A stretch of 64,000 nucleotides of DNA from Herbaspirillum huttiense (GCF_004367745.1 NZ_CP037993.1:1054001-1118000); one strand, 5' to 3'; positions 6,906 to 16,017 are shown, counted from the first letter of the stretch. The notes: generated from the letters alone by a model not told the origin. Numbers and translations: made by a program.

Positions 6906-9287
6906 TCATTCGCCATAAGGAATCCAGATGTTCTTGACGTGCGTGGCCTGGCGCAGATATTCGCTGCCTTCAGCTTGCGCAGCATCGTGCCAGTCGGTGA
7001 CCTCGCCGTGATCCACGAAGCAGCGCTTGAGATTGCCGACGGACAGCCGCTCGGCCGTCGCCGAGAACTCGGCCGGTCCACGTACCCACAGGGCATCGAC
7101 CTCGTCATGCTCGGCCAGTACGGTGAGCAGTTCGGCGCTCTTGCCGGTGACGATGTTGATGACACCGCCGGGCAGGTCCGAAGTATCGAGTACCTGATAG
7201 AGGTCGGTCGCGACAAGCGCTGCCTGCTGGCTCGGCACGGCCACCACGCGATTGCCCATGGCGATCAAGGGCGCCACCAGGCTGATGAAGGACAGCAGCG
7301 GCTGTTCTTCCGGACAGACCACGCCGACCACGCCGATGGCTTCCGGCATGGCCAGGGCCACGCCACGCAGGGGGGGCTGGTGCACGGCGCCGTCGTACTT
7401 GTCGGCCCAGGCGCCATAGCTGAAGAGGCGCTTGATCGCGGCGTCCACTTCGGCCCGCGCGGCCTCGGCGGAGACCCCGGTGGTGAGGGCAATGCGGCGC
7501 GCGAATTCATCGGCGCGCGCTGACAGATTTTCCGCGATGTAATACAGCCCCTGGGCGCGGCGATGGGCAGTCGCGCTGCTCCAGCCACCGGCCTTGACGG
7601 CAGCGGCGACAGCATTGCGGATATCCTTGCGGTTGCCCAGGCCCACGTCTTCCAGACGTTCTCCACTGGCCGCGTGGTAAGCCATGGAGACTTCGCCATC
7701 CGGACGGACCTGCTTGCCGCCGATGTAGAGCTTGGCGGTGCGGTCGACCAGGCCGCCTTGCAGCGGAGAGTCCTTGCGCGTGCCGGCCGGCGTGGCCGAT
7801 GCAGTATTGCGTTGCGCGCGGTTCAGGCGATGGCGCGGTTTGAGGTATTCGTAGCAGCCTTCGCGTCCTCCTTCGCGGCCATAGCCGGATTCGCGCACGC
7901 CACCAAAACCGACGGCCGCATCAAACTGGTTGGTGCTGTTGATCCACACCACGCCCGCTTTCAGCTGCGGGGCCACGCCCAGGGCCAGGCCGATGGTCTC
8001 GCTCCAGACGCTGGCGGCCAGTCCGTAACGGCTGTTGTTGGCCAGTTGCACGGCTTCGTCGGGCGTGCGGAAACTCATCGCCACCAGCACCGGGCCAAAG
8101 ATTTCCTCGGTGGCCACGGTGGCAGCGGGATGCACGCCGGTCAGCAACGTGGGCGGATAGAAGCAGCCGCCGGGCGGCACATCGAGCGCCACCTGATGGC
8201 ACTGCGCACCTTCACGCACACCCTGCTCGACCAGGCGGCGCACGCGTTCGAGCTGCACCGGGGAGATCAGCGCGCCCATGTCGCTGCACTTGTCCAGCGG
8301 TGCGCCGACCTTGAGTTTTTCCATGCGCTTTTTGAGCCGCGCGATGAAGAGATCGTGAATGCCTTCCTGCACCAGCAACCTGCTACCGGCACAGCAGACC
8401 TGCCCTTGGTTGAACCAGATCGCATCGACCACGCCTTCAATGGCGGCATCGATATCGGCATCATCGAAGACGATGAAGGGCGACTTGCCGCCCAGCTCCA
8501 GCGTCAGCGACTTGCCGCTGCCGGCGGTCTGTGCGCGGATCAGGCGGCCCACTTCGGTGGAGCCGGTGAAGGCGATTTTCTGGATGCCGGGATGCGCGAC
8601 GATGGCCGCGCCCGTGCTGCCATCGCCGGTGACGATGTTGAGCACGCCCGCTGGCAGCCCGGCCTGCTGTGCCAGTTCGGCAAAGAGCAGGGCCGTCAGC
8701 GAGGTGTCTTCGGCGGGTTTCAGGACCACCGTATTGCCCAGCGCCAGCGCCGGGGCGATCTTCCAGGCCAGCATCAGCAGCGGGAAATTCCACGGCACGA
8801 TCTGGCCGACCACGCCCACCGGAACATGATCCGGGAATTCGCTTTCCTGCAGTTGCGCCCAGCCGGCGTAGTGATAGAAGTGGCGTGCCACCAGCGGCAC
8901 GTCCACATCGCGCGATTCGCGCAGCGGCTTGCCGTTGTCCATGGTCTCCAGCACCGCCAGCAGGCGGGCGTGGCGTTGCACCGCGCGCGCCAGCGCATAC
9001 AGGTGACGCGCACGGCCATGGCCGCCCAGCGCCTGCCAGCCGGCCAGCGCGGCCTGGGCGGCGTTGACGGCGGCATCCACATCCGCCGCCGAGCCTTGGG
9101 TGAGGTGCGCCAGCCGCTTGCCGCTGGCCGGATCCAGATCTTCCAGCTGGCCGCCGGGCTGGGTGAAACGTCCCGCGATGAAGTGGCCGAACGAGGCCTC
9201 GTGGCTGGCCAGCCAGGCGCGGGCATCCTTGTCACTCTCGGGGGCGGGGCCGTAATCCATGGTGTCGAAATAGGTGGAAACGCTCAT
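6906..9287 (-). CDS. Two-domain aldehyde dehydrogenase, ALDH16-like
   Basis: 793 residues, about 300 longer than an ordinary aldehyde dehydrogenase. Residues 1-480 form a complete domain: VPWNFPLLM, KPAEDTS, the general base Glu264 in TLELGGKSP and the nucleophile Cys298 in NQGQVCCAGSR. Residues from about 510 form a second aldehyde-dehydrogenase-like domain (EAIGVVGVVCPEEQPLL, INIVTGKS) with no catalytic Cys motif. This arrangement is that of bacterial ALDH16 enzymes. It lies 23 bases after deoC, so it most likely oxidises the acetaldehyde released by DeoC to acetate, removing a toxic product. The pairing with acetaldehyde is inference. Confidence 0.85.
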   Translation of the reverse strand: MSVSTYFDTMDYGPAPESDKDARAWLASHEASFGHFIAGRFTQPGGQLEDLDPASGKRLAHLTQGSAADVDAAVNAAQAALAGWQALGGHGRARHLYALARAVQRHARLLAVLETMDNGKPLRESRDVDVPLVARHFYHYAGWAQLQESEFPDHVPVGVVGQIVPWNFPLLMLAWKIAPALALGNTVVLKPAEDTSLTALLFAELAQQAGLPAGVLNIVTGDGSTGAAIVAHPGIQKIAFTGSTEVGRLIRAQTAGSGKSLTLELGGKSPFIVFDDADIDAAIEGVVDAIWFNQGQVCCAGSRLLVQEGIHDLFIARLKKRMEKLKVGAPLDKCSDMGALISPVQLERVRRLVEQGVREGAQCHQVALDVPPGGCFYPPTLLTGVHPAATVATEEIFGPVLVAMSFRTPDEAVQLANNSRYGLAASVWSETIGLALGVAPQLKAGVVWINSTNQFDAAVGFGGVRESGYGREGGREGCYEYLKPRHRLNRAQRNTASATPAGTRKDSPLQGGLVDRTAKLYIGGKQVRPDGEVSMAYHAASGERLEDVGLGNRKDIRNAVAAAVKAGGWSSATAHRRAQGLYYIAENLSARADEFARRIALTTGVSAEAARAEVDAAIKRLFSYGAWADKYDGAVHQPPLRGVALAMPEAIGVVGVVCPEEQPLLSFISLVAPLIAMGNRVVAVPSQQAALVATDLYQVLDTSDLPGGVINIVTGKSAELLTVLAEHDEVDALWVRGPAEFSATAERLSVGNLKRCFVDHGEVTDWHDAAQAEGSEYLRQATHVKNIWIPYGE

Positions 9288-9310
9288 TGTGCTTGTCCGT
9301 GCAGGGTGGC

Positions 9311-10342
9311 TTAGCCGATGGCATGCCGGTTGAAGGCGGAGTAACGGCCGGTGACGTGGTGTTCCAGCTGGCGTTCGATATCGGCCAGCAGGCTGGAGGC
9401 TCCCACGCGGAACAGATCGGGTTGCAGCCAGTCGTCACCCAGTTCTTCCTTCATCAGCACCTGGTATTCGAGGACGTCCTTGGCCGTGGCGACTCCCCCT
9501 GCGGGCTTGTAGCCGACCTGGATGCCGGTCATCTCCTGATACTGGCGGATCATGCGCAGCATCACCAGCGAGACCAGCGGGGTGGCGTTGACGCTCTCCT
9601 TGCCGGTGGAGGTCTTGATGAAATCAGCGCCCGCCATCATGCAGACCATCGAGGCCTTGGCGACGTTGCGCAGGGTCTTCAATTCGCCGGTCGCAAGGAT
9701 GGCCTTGACGTGGGCGTCGCCACAGGCCTGGCGGAAGTCGCGCATCTCGCGGTAGAGCGCTTCCCAGTTGCCGGTGAGCACGTGTTCGCGAGTAATGACG
9801 ATGTCGATTTCGGCGGCACCATCGCGCACCGAGGCTTCGATTTCCTTGAGCTTCAATGCGTGCGGATTGAGACCTGCCGGAAATCCCGTCGACACCGCCG
9901 CCACCGGAATATGCTTTCCTTCCAGCGCTTCCACCGCCGTCTTCACGAAGCGGTGATAGACGCACACCGCGCCCGTGGTCAGCCCGCGTGCCTGCATGCC
10001 CAGCGCCTCCAGCAGATCGGCGCGCACCGGATTGGCGGCCTTGGCGCACAGGCGGCGCACGCGTTGCGGGGTATCGTCGCCGGACAGCGTGGTGAGATCG
10101 ATGCAGGTGATGGCCTTGAGCAGCCAGGCGGCCTGCGCATCCTTCTTGACCGAGCGGCGGCCCTTCAAGGTGGCGACGCGCTTTTCGGCGGCGCTCAGGT
10201 TGATGCGCAAGTGTTCGAAGGCGGCAGCGTCATAGGGCTGCACGCTGTTGCGCGGATGGCCGGCGGGCGCGCTATCCTCGCGCACGATGTCGGCCTCGCC
10301 CTGCGCACGGCGCAGGGAAGGGGTCTTGCTGGTCATGTTCAT
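9311..10342 (-). CDS. deoC: Deoxyribose-phosphate aldolase
   Basis: 343 residues, the long form of DeoC. It cleaves 2-deoxyribose-5-phosphate to acetaldehyde and glyceraldehyde-3-phosphate in the cytoplasm. The Schiff-base lysine is Lys253 in DFIKTSTGKE, the second active-site lysine is Lys279 in VGYKPAGG, and Asp180 sits in AAEIDIVI. About 60 N-terminal residues precede the barrel. It is the first gene of the minus-strand operon, facing the DeoR-family regulator, with candidate operators in the shared intergenic region. Confidence 0.95.
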   Translation of the reverse strand: MNMTSKTPSLRRAQGEADIVREDSAPAGHPRNSVQPYDAAAFEHLRINLSAAEKRVATLKGRRSVKKDAQAAWLLKAITCIDLTTLSGDDTPQRVRRLCAKAANPVRADLLEALGMQARGLTTGAVCVYHRFVKTAVEALEGKHIPVAAVSTGFPAGLNPHALKLKEIEASVRDGAAEIDIVITREHVLTGNWEALYREMRDFRQACGDAHVKAILATGELKTLRNVAKASMVCMMAGADFIKTSTGKESVNATPLVSLVMLRMIRQYQEMTGIQVGYKPAGGVATAKDVLEYQVLMKEELGDDWLQPDLFRVGASSLLADIERQLEHHVTGRYSAFNRHAIG

Positions 10343-10483
10343 GGCTGCGTAACTTTTAGTTAATTACCGTAGGCTGGTGCCGACGGGCAGGTCTCTTCCA
10401 TGTGCTGCTTGCGCTGGGTCAGGCTTGGCTCTTGCATGCATCGACGCCGTCCGCCGGCCTCGCTACAATGTGGCCCAACGCGC

Positions 10484-10507
10484 TAAATGTTTTGCAAATA
10501 ACATTTA
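10484..10507. promoter_or_regulatory. Candidate DeoR-family operator, perfect inverted repeat
   Basis: Perfect 8-base arms TAAATGTT (10484-10491) and AACATTTA (10500-10507) around an 8-base spacer TTGCAAAT. It lies between the divergent deoC and deoR-type genes, about 80 bases before the regulator start. A second perfect palindrome follows at 10513-10524. Position and symmetry suggest a binding site for the adjacent regulator; this is inference. Confidence 0.6.
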
Positions 10508-10512
10508 ATGGC

Positions 10513-10524
10513 TGTAACGTTACA
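10513..10524. promoter_or_regulatory. Second palindrome in the deoC/deoR intergenic region (TGTAACGTTACA)
   Basis: Perfect 12-base palindrome 5 bases from the larger inverted repeat at 10484-10507. A 9-base direct repeat TAACTTTTA also occurs on both flanks of the intergenic region (10350-10358 and 10529-10537). Together these look like a compound operator controlling both directions. Confidence 0.5.
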
Positions 10525-10587
10525 TCCATAACTTTTAAGGCGCAACCTTTTTTTATCTGCAACATTTCCCGATCAGGAAAACGCCTC

Positions 10588-11409
10588 ATGGCATCGATGA
10601 CCCCGACGTCGACCGGAAAGCCGGTCCCTCAACCCACGCTGGGCGAACGCGCGCGCGCCCAGCGCCTGTCGCGCATGCAGGACATGATCCGCGAGCAGGG
10701 CCCGACGCCGCTGGCGCGCATTGCCGAAGTGCTGGGAGTGACGGTGATGACGGTGCGGCGCGACCTGGCCGCCGACGATTCACCGCTGATCTGCCTCGGC
10801 GGCCACGTGCTGGAAAGCAGCCCCGGTGCTGGCGAGAACCGCTATTCGATCGACCGCGAAGCCGACCAGCACGCCCAGCGCAAGCGCCTGGCCTGCCAGC
10901 GCGCGGCGCAGCGGGTGCAGGAGGGGGACAGCATTTTCATCGACTGCGGCACCACCATGACGCATCTGGCGGAGGCTTTGCCGGTTGATATCGGCCTGAG
11001 CGTGATTTGTTATTCCCTGAACATTGCCAACATCGTCAGCCAGCGTCCCAATACGCAGGTGATCCTGCTGGGCGGGCTGTATCACCCGTCATCGGCCTCG
11101 TTTGCGTCCGAAGAGGGCGTGGCCTATCTCAAGCGGCTGGGGGTGAACAAGGCCTTTCTGTCGGCGGGCGGGGTGGATGCGCGGCGCGGCGTGAGCTGTT
11201 CCAACTTCCACGAAGTGCCGATCAAGCAGGCGGCCATCGCCAGCGCGGCGGAGTGCTACGTGGTGATCGACCAGAGCAAGCTGGGCCGTTTTCGTCCGGC
11301 CTTCTACAGCACGCTGGAAGTGTTTTCGGGGATCGTGGTGGGCGGGACGCCGGAACAGGATCAGCTGGACCTGTTCTCGGACTTTCCCATCGAGGTGGTG
11401 GCGGGCTGA
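10588..11409 (+). CDS. DeoR-family transcriptional repressor of the deoxyribose-type operon
   Basis: 273 residues. N-terminal winged helix: LSRMQDMIREQGPTPLARIAEVL then GVTVMTVRRDL. The C-terminal DeoR sensor domain resembles sugar-phosphate isomerases: IFIDCGTTMTHLAEAL, VILLGGLYHPSS, LSAGGVDARRGVS, and VVIDQSKLGR near the end. I chose the ATG at MASMTP because the helix-turn-helix follows at the normal distance; the open frame extends 62 codons further but through AT-rich intergenic DNA. It is divergent from deoC and probably represses that operon until a sugar phosphate such as deoxyribose-5-phosphate binds. Confidence 0.9.
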   Translation: MASMTPTSTGKPVPQPTLGERARAQRLSRMQDMIREQGPTPLARIAEVLGVTVMTVRRDLAADDSPLICLGGHVLESSPGAGENRYSIDREADQHAQRKRLACQRAAQRVQEGDSIFIDCGTTMTHLAEALPVDIGLSVICYSLNIANIVSQRPNTQVILLGGLYHPSSASFASEEGVAYLKRLGVNKAFLSAGGVDARRGVSCSNFHEVPIKQAAIASAAECYVVIDQSKLGRFRPAFYSTLEVFSGIVVGGTPEQDQLDLFSDFPIEVVAG

Positions 11410-11439
11410 GACCCGCCACCGGATTGATGCGCAGGCAGG

Positions 11440-12237
11440 TCAGTTGCGGGTGGCGATGGAGGGATAGTCGCCGCAGCCTTCCGGCCAGGGCGTGAGGATT
11501 TCATAGCCCTTGGCGGTGACCACCACCATGTGTTCCCACTGGGCCGACAGCGAGCCGTCAGCGGTCAGCACGGTCCAGCCGTCGTCGAGCTGGCGCGTGT
11601 GGCGCTTGCCGGCGTTGAGCATCGGTTCGATGGTGAAGATCATGCCTTCCTTGAGCGGCAGGCCGCTGTTGCGCTGGCCGTAGTGCAGCACCTGCGGTTC
11701 GTCGTGGTAGATGGTGCCGATGCCGTGGCCGCAATATTCACGCACCACCGAGAAGCCGTCGCGCTGGGCCACGGTCTGGATCGCGTGGCCGACATCGCCC
11801 AGGGTCGCGCCCGGGCGCACTGCGCGGATGCCCGCGCACATGGCCTCGTAGGTGGTGTTGACCAGCTTGCGCGCGGTGGCGTTGGGGGAGCCGACGAAGT
11901 ACATGCGGCTGCAGTCGCCGTACCAGCCATCCTTGATGACGGCGACGTCGATGTTGATGATGTCGCCATCCTTGAGTACCTGGCCGCCGGGGATGCCGTG
12001 GCAGATCACGTCGTTGACGGAACTGCAGATGGTCTTGGGGAAGCCGTGGTAGCCGATGTTGGCCGGGGTGGCCTGTTGCACCTTGACGATGTGGTCATGG
12101 CAGATGCGGTCCAGTTCGTCGGTGGTGACACCGGCCTTGACGTGCTCGGCCACGATATGCAGCACTTCGGCCGCCAGTTGCCCGGCCACGCGGGCCTGGG
12201 CGATTTCTGCGGCGTTGCGCAGCTTCACTTTTCTCAT
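11440..12237 (-). CDS. map: Type I methionine aminopeptidase
   Basis: 265-residue M24 metalloprotease that removes the initiator methionine from nascent proteins. All five metal ligands are present at the same numbers as in E. coli Map: Asp97, Asp108, His171, Glu204 and Glu235, with His80 and His178 in the active site. I chose the start MRKVKLRN because it gives the usual type I length; upstream extension would add 45 atypical residues. It is not beside rpsB, the common location for the housekeeping copy, so it may be a paralogue. It converges on the DeoR gene and diverges from a LysR gene. Confidence 0.93.
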   Translation of the reverse strand: MRKVKLRNAAEIAQARVAGQLAAEVLHIVAEHVKAGVTTDELDRICHDHIVKVQQATPANIGYHGFPKTICSSVNDVICHGIPGGQVLKDGDIINIDVAVIKDGWYGDCSRMYFVGSPNATARKLVNTTYEAMCAGIRAVRPGATLGDVGHAIQTVAQRDGFSVVREYCGHGIGTIYHDEPQVLHYGQRNSGLPLKEGMIFTIEPMLNAGKRHTRQLDDGWTVLTADGSLSAQWEHMVVVTAKGYEILTPWPEGCGDYPSIATRN

Positions 12238-12471
12238 GCTTGTCTGTTCGGTGGGTGCCGCGCGGTGCGCAGCGGTCGTTCGGGCGACTATTTTAGCCGG
12301 GCTGGAAGACGGCTGCCGCATCGGCATCCGGGAATGGCGATTTTTCGAGGAGCGGCGCAGACTTTTTTCCACAGCCGTGCTGGCGCGGACTTGTCAGTAG
12401 AATCGATGCAGACGGCATGATTCATTCATGGCATCGATCAATCCAACAGCATCACCAACCAACACGAACCC

Positions 12472-13383
12472 ATGGAACTGAGGCAACTGCGCCAATTCAT
12501 CGCGCTGGCAGAAGAAAAAAGTTTTACCCGGGCGGCCACGCGCTGCCATGTGGTGCAATCGGCGCTGTCGTCCTCGATCCGCCTGCTGGAAGAAGAACTG
12601 GCGGCAGCGCTATTCGTGCGCACCACGCGCCGGGTGGAGCTGACGGCGGCTGGCGAGGCTTTCCTGGAGAGTGCCCGCCGTTCACTGGCGGCGCTGGAAC
12701 AGGGGGCCACCAACGTGGCCGACGTCAATGCGATGCGGCGCGGCCGGCTGTCCATCGGCACGGTGCAGAGCCTGCCCTCCTTCGTCGATCTGCCGGCGCT
12801 GCTGGCGCGTTTCCACCGTCGCCATCCGGCGGTGGAGGTGCGGCTGTGCCAGGGCGCGGCAGGCGAACTGAACGAAAAGATCGATGCCCGCCAGCTGGAC
12901 CTGGCCATCCTGCCCATCGAGGAGAGCGGGGAGGGTCTGCAGCAACACATCATCGCCTGCGACGAACTGGTGCTGGCCTGCCATCCCAGCCATCGGCTGT
13001 CCAAGGCGCGTTCGGTGACACTGGAACAACTGGCCGGCGAGGGCTTCGTCGATTTCGAAACCGGGCTGGGTACGCGTGCATTGGTGGATCGCGGCTTTGC
13101 GGAAGCAGGCTTGCGGCGTCGCGTGGCCTTCGAGGTCAGTGATCTGGTGACCTTGCTTGACCTGGTTGGGCATGGACTGGGAGTGGCGCTGTTGCCGCGC
13201 GATCTGGTGCATGCACGGCGTGGCAAGCTGGCCAGCGTCAAGCTGCGCGGGGTGGAGCTGTGCTGGGAGCTGGTGGTCACGCACAAGGCCGCCGCCCGCA
13301 ATGGCGTGCTGGTGCTGGATGCGGCGCCTGCGGCGTTTCTGGAGTTGTTGATGGAGCAGGCGCAGGCCCGGGAACAAAGCTGA
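12472..13383 (+). CDS. LysR-family transcriptional regulator
   Basis: 303 residues. The N-terminal helix-turn-helix is MELRQLRQFIALAEEKSFTR, then AATRCHVVQSALSSSIRLLEEEL. The C-terminal effector domain follows from about residue 90 (RGRLSIGTVQSLPSFVDLPALL). It diverges from the methionine aminopeptidase gene and ends one base before the stop of the glycosyltransferase gene on the other strand. Its target is unknown; LysR regulators often control a divergent gene, but map is an unlikely target. Confidence 0.88.
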   Translation: MELRQLRQFIALAEEKSFTRAATRCHVVQSALSSSIRLLEEELAAALFVRTTRRVELTAAGEAFLESARRSLAALEQGATNVADVNAMRRGRLSIGTVQSLPSFVDLPALLARFHRRHPAVEVRLCQGAAGELNEKIDARQLDLAILPIEESGEGLQQHIIACDELVLACHPSHRLSKARSVTLEQLAGEGFVDFETGLGTRALVDRGFAEAGLRRRVAFEVSDLVTLLDLVGHGLGVALLPRDLVHARRGKLASVKLRGVELCWELVVTHKAAARNGVLVLDAAPAAFLELLMEQAQAREQS

Positions 13384-13384
13384 A

Positions 13385-14668
13385 TCAGCGCCCCGGCAGC
13401 AGCGCCTGTTCCGCCAGCTCAGCCCATCCTTCCGGATGTTCGCTGGCCTGCATCGAGCGGGCAATGGCGTGGCAGCGTTGCGCCACGTCAGGCGCTGCCA
13501 GCAGACGCGCCAGCGCTGCTTGCAGGCGTGATGCGGAAAGGCGTTTGGCCGGAATGATCTCGCCCACCCCCAGCCGTCTGACCCGACAGGCATTGTCGAA
13601 CTGATCGTAGGCAAACGGCACCACCAGCTGCGGTACGCCCGCCCGCAAGGCAGCGGCGGTGGTGCCGATACCGCCGTGATGGACGATGGCGGCCACCTCC
13701 GGCAGCAGCGCATCGAAGCTCACATAGGACTGCCACAGCACGCCCTCGGGCAAGACCGCCGGCAGTTGTTCGCGATGCCGGGTCACCAGGAGCGCGCGGC
13801 GGCCCAGGGCCTGTGCAGTCCGTACAGCGCTGGCGAAGAACTGCGCGGCATGCTGGTGGCCGGAGCCTGGCGTAAAGACGATGGGTGCCGGACCAGCGTC
13901 GAGAAACTGCCGCAGGGCCGGTGTCCAGTCCGATGGCGAAGGCGGTGAAGGTGGCGGAAATTGTCCGCTCAGGAAAGGCTGCGGCCAATCCGGCTGGACC
14001 GCGCCGAACCAGTCCGGGAACAATCCCAGCGATGCATCCGGTGCCTGCATCACGTGCGCAAAGAAATGCGCCACCGGCGGCAATCCCAGCCTGGCCCGCA
14101 CGGCATTGAGCGCGGGCAGGGCGGGCGGATCGATCATCCAGCGGTGTGCCAGTGACCACAGGGTCTTGCGCCAGGGCAGCGGCAGCCAGCCGGGGACGGG
14201 CAGCGATCCCATGGCCAGCAGGTCATGGCTGCTGCACAGGTTGGAGGGGGCGAGATAGGTGGCGACGATGCGCAGTCCGGGGCGCAGGCTGCGCGCAATG
14301 TCAGCCGCCGGGACCAGCAAGGGATGGCTGAGGATGACGCACTCTTCCTCGGCAGGCAATTGAGCCACCAGCTGGTGCAGGCAATCGATGTAGGGCGCGG
14401 CGGCCCGGCAGATCACCTGCCAGCCCCGGCGCTCATCCCACAGGTCCGGATTGGCCAGCACGGCCTGGAATTCTTCCACGCTGCCAAGGGGATGGCAGGA
14501 CAGTCCCGCTTGCTCGAACAAGGCCGCATGAAAACGCGGCACCACCATCAGTACCCGATGTCCCCGCGCTTGCAGGCCGAGACCGAGCGAGAGGAAGGGC
14601 AGCATGTCGCCGGTGGTGCCGGTGGTGGCGAGGATCAGCAGGGGAGCAGGGCGGGCAGGCGCTGGCAT
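13385..14668 (-). CDS. GT1-family glycosyltransferase similar to rhamnosyltransferase RhlB
   Basis: 427-residue GT-B glycosyltransferase. N-terminal half: TTGTTGDMLPFLSLGLGLQA then RGHRV. The C-terminal nucleotide-sugar motif is HHGGIGTTAAALRAGVPQLV followed by PFAYDQFDNACR. The middle (NPDLWDE, LFPDWFGAVQPDWPQPF) resembles Pseudomonas RhlB (DPRLWDP, LFPAWFAPPQQDWPQP, from memory). RhlB adds rhamnose to hydroxyalkanoyloxyalkanoate lipids. No rhlA or rhlC is present here, but an MFS exporter-type gene lies 77 bases upstream, as in rhamnolipid clusters. The product could be a glycolipid; the acceptor is not known. Confidence 0.8.
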   Translation of the reverse strand: MPAPARPAPLLILATTGTTGDMLPFLSLGLGLQARGHRVLMVVPRFHAALFEQAGLSCHPLGSVEEFQAVLANPDLWDERRGWQVICRAAAPYIDCLHQLVAQLPAEEECVILSHPLLVPAADIARSLRPGLRIVATYLAPSNLCSSHDLLAMGSLPVPGWLPLPWRKTLWSLAHRWMIDPPALPALNAVRARLGLPPVAHFFAHVMQAPDASLGLFPDWFGAVQPDWPQPFLSGQFPPPSPPSPSDWTPALRQFLDAGPAPIVFTPGSGHQHAAQFFASAVRTAQALGRRALLVTRHREQLPAVLPEGVLWQSYVSFDALLPEVAAIVHHGGIGTTAAALRAGVPQLVVPFAYDQFDNACRVRRLGVGEIIPAKRLSASRLQAALARLLAAPDVAQRCHAIARSMQASEHPEGWAELAEQALLPGR

Positions 14669-14745
14669 GGGTGGTTTGGGGGCGAAATGAAGAAGGCTTC
14701 AGGGGTGCGCGCCACTGTAGCCGATTTCGCTTGCCCTCGCCGTCG

Positions 14746-15918
14746 TCAGATGAAGCGTTTGACCGCCCGTGGCCCGAACAGCGCCACCACCATCATCACC
14801 AGCGTTACCCCCACGAAGCTCACCCGCAGCCTCAGGTGCTCGGCCACGCCCCCGATGCACACCGGCCCCAGCAGCATGCCGACGTAGGCGAAGCGCGCCA
14901 CGGCGGCGATGCTCTCGGCAGCCGGCATGCCCGGTACGCGCGCAGCAGCCAGGAAGAAGATCGGCATCAGGTTGGCGATGCCCAGCCCGGCCAGCAGCAG
15001 GCCGGCCATGGTCGCCAGCGGTGTCGGCAAGGCTGCCGCCAGCGCGATGCCGGCAGCCCCCGCCACCCCGCTCCAGAGCAGCGTACGCAGGCCGCCGATG
15101 CGTGCACGGATGCGGTCGCCCGTCAGTCGCCCGGCCGCCATGCCGGTAGAAAACGCGGCGTAGCTGTAGCTGACCCAGGCGGCGGGCGACTGGGCGATGT
15201 CGCGCATGTACACGGCGGCCCAGTCATACATGCCGCCTTCGCACATGAGTGCCAGGAAGGAGATCACGCCCAGCACCAGGACCATGCGCCGGGCGGATTT
15301 GTCAGCACCGGGCGTGCTCGCGGTTTCATCATGGACATCGTCGGGCAAGGCGAAGGGACCGATGGACAAGGCCACCGACAACGTCACCGCCGCCACCAGC
15401 GCGGCATGCGCCAGGGGCGACAGGCCGGGCAGGGCACCCAGCGCCGAGCCGGCGATGCCGCCGATGCTGAACATGGCATGCAGGGTCGACATGATGGGCC
15501 GGCTGCGGCCGCCTTCCACCAGCGCGGCCTGGACCGACATGGCCACGTCGAAGGCGGCCATGGCGCTGCCGAACACCAGCAGCAGCGCCACCAGCATCCA
15601 GAACTGCGGGGCCAGCGGGATCAGCAGCAGCGTGGCCGCGTAGAGCATTCCGGCCTGGCGCAGGGCGCGCGCGCTGCCCACGCGCGCGATCCACTTGCCG
15701 GACTGGCCCATGGTCAGCAGGGCACCGCCGGCCACCGCCAGCATGGCCAGCGACAGCACCGCATCCGACAGGGCGAAGCGATCCTTCACCGAGGGAATCA
15801 GGATGCCCCAGGTGGCAAAGGTGGCCCCGTTGACGAAGAACTGCGCCATGGTGGCACGGGTGGCGTTGCGGATGCGGTGCGGGTGGAAAGCGGGTGCGGA
15901 TGAGCTGCCTGAATGCAT
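14746..15918 (-). CDS. MFS transporter (FucP/YbjJ-like)
   Basis: 390-residue major facilitator with about 12 hydrophobic segments, an inner-membrane secondary transporter. The N-terminal half is NGATFATWGILIPSVKDRFA then LSDAVLSLAMLAVAGGALL; helix 7 begins near LVLGVISFLALMCEGGMYDW. This resembles the fucose-permease/YbjJ branch. It is upstream of the RhlB-like gene on the same strand and may form a two-gene operon, suggesting export of the glycosylated product or an unrelated sugar-type transport. Direction and substrate cannot be read from the sequence. Confidence 0.85.
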   Translation of the reverse strand: MHSGSSSAPAFHPHRIRNATRATMAQFFVNGATFATWGILIPSVKDRFALSDAVLSLAMLAVAGGALLTMGQSGKWIARVGSARALRQAGMLYAATLLLIPLAPQFWMLVALLLVFGSAMAAFDVAMSVQAALVEGGRSRPIMSTLHAMFSIGGIAGSALGALPGLSPLAHAALVAAVTLSVALSIGPFALPDDVHDETASTPGADKSARRMVLVLGVISFLALMCEGGMYDWAAVYMRDIAQSPAAWVSYSYAAFSTGMAAGRLTGDRIRARIGGLRTLLWSGVAGAAGIALAAALPTPLATMAGLLLAGLGIANLMPIFFLAAARVPGMPAAESIAAVARFAYVGMLLGPVCIGGVAEHLRLRVSFVGVTLVMMVVALFGPRAVKRFI

Positions 15919-16017
15919 GGAGAGGTCTGGCGAAAGTCAAAGATCGTCACTTTGCCAGTTTTTGATTCATTCGTTAAATGGATTATTCAGATCAGCTTGA
16001 TCGATTCCACAGATGAA

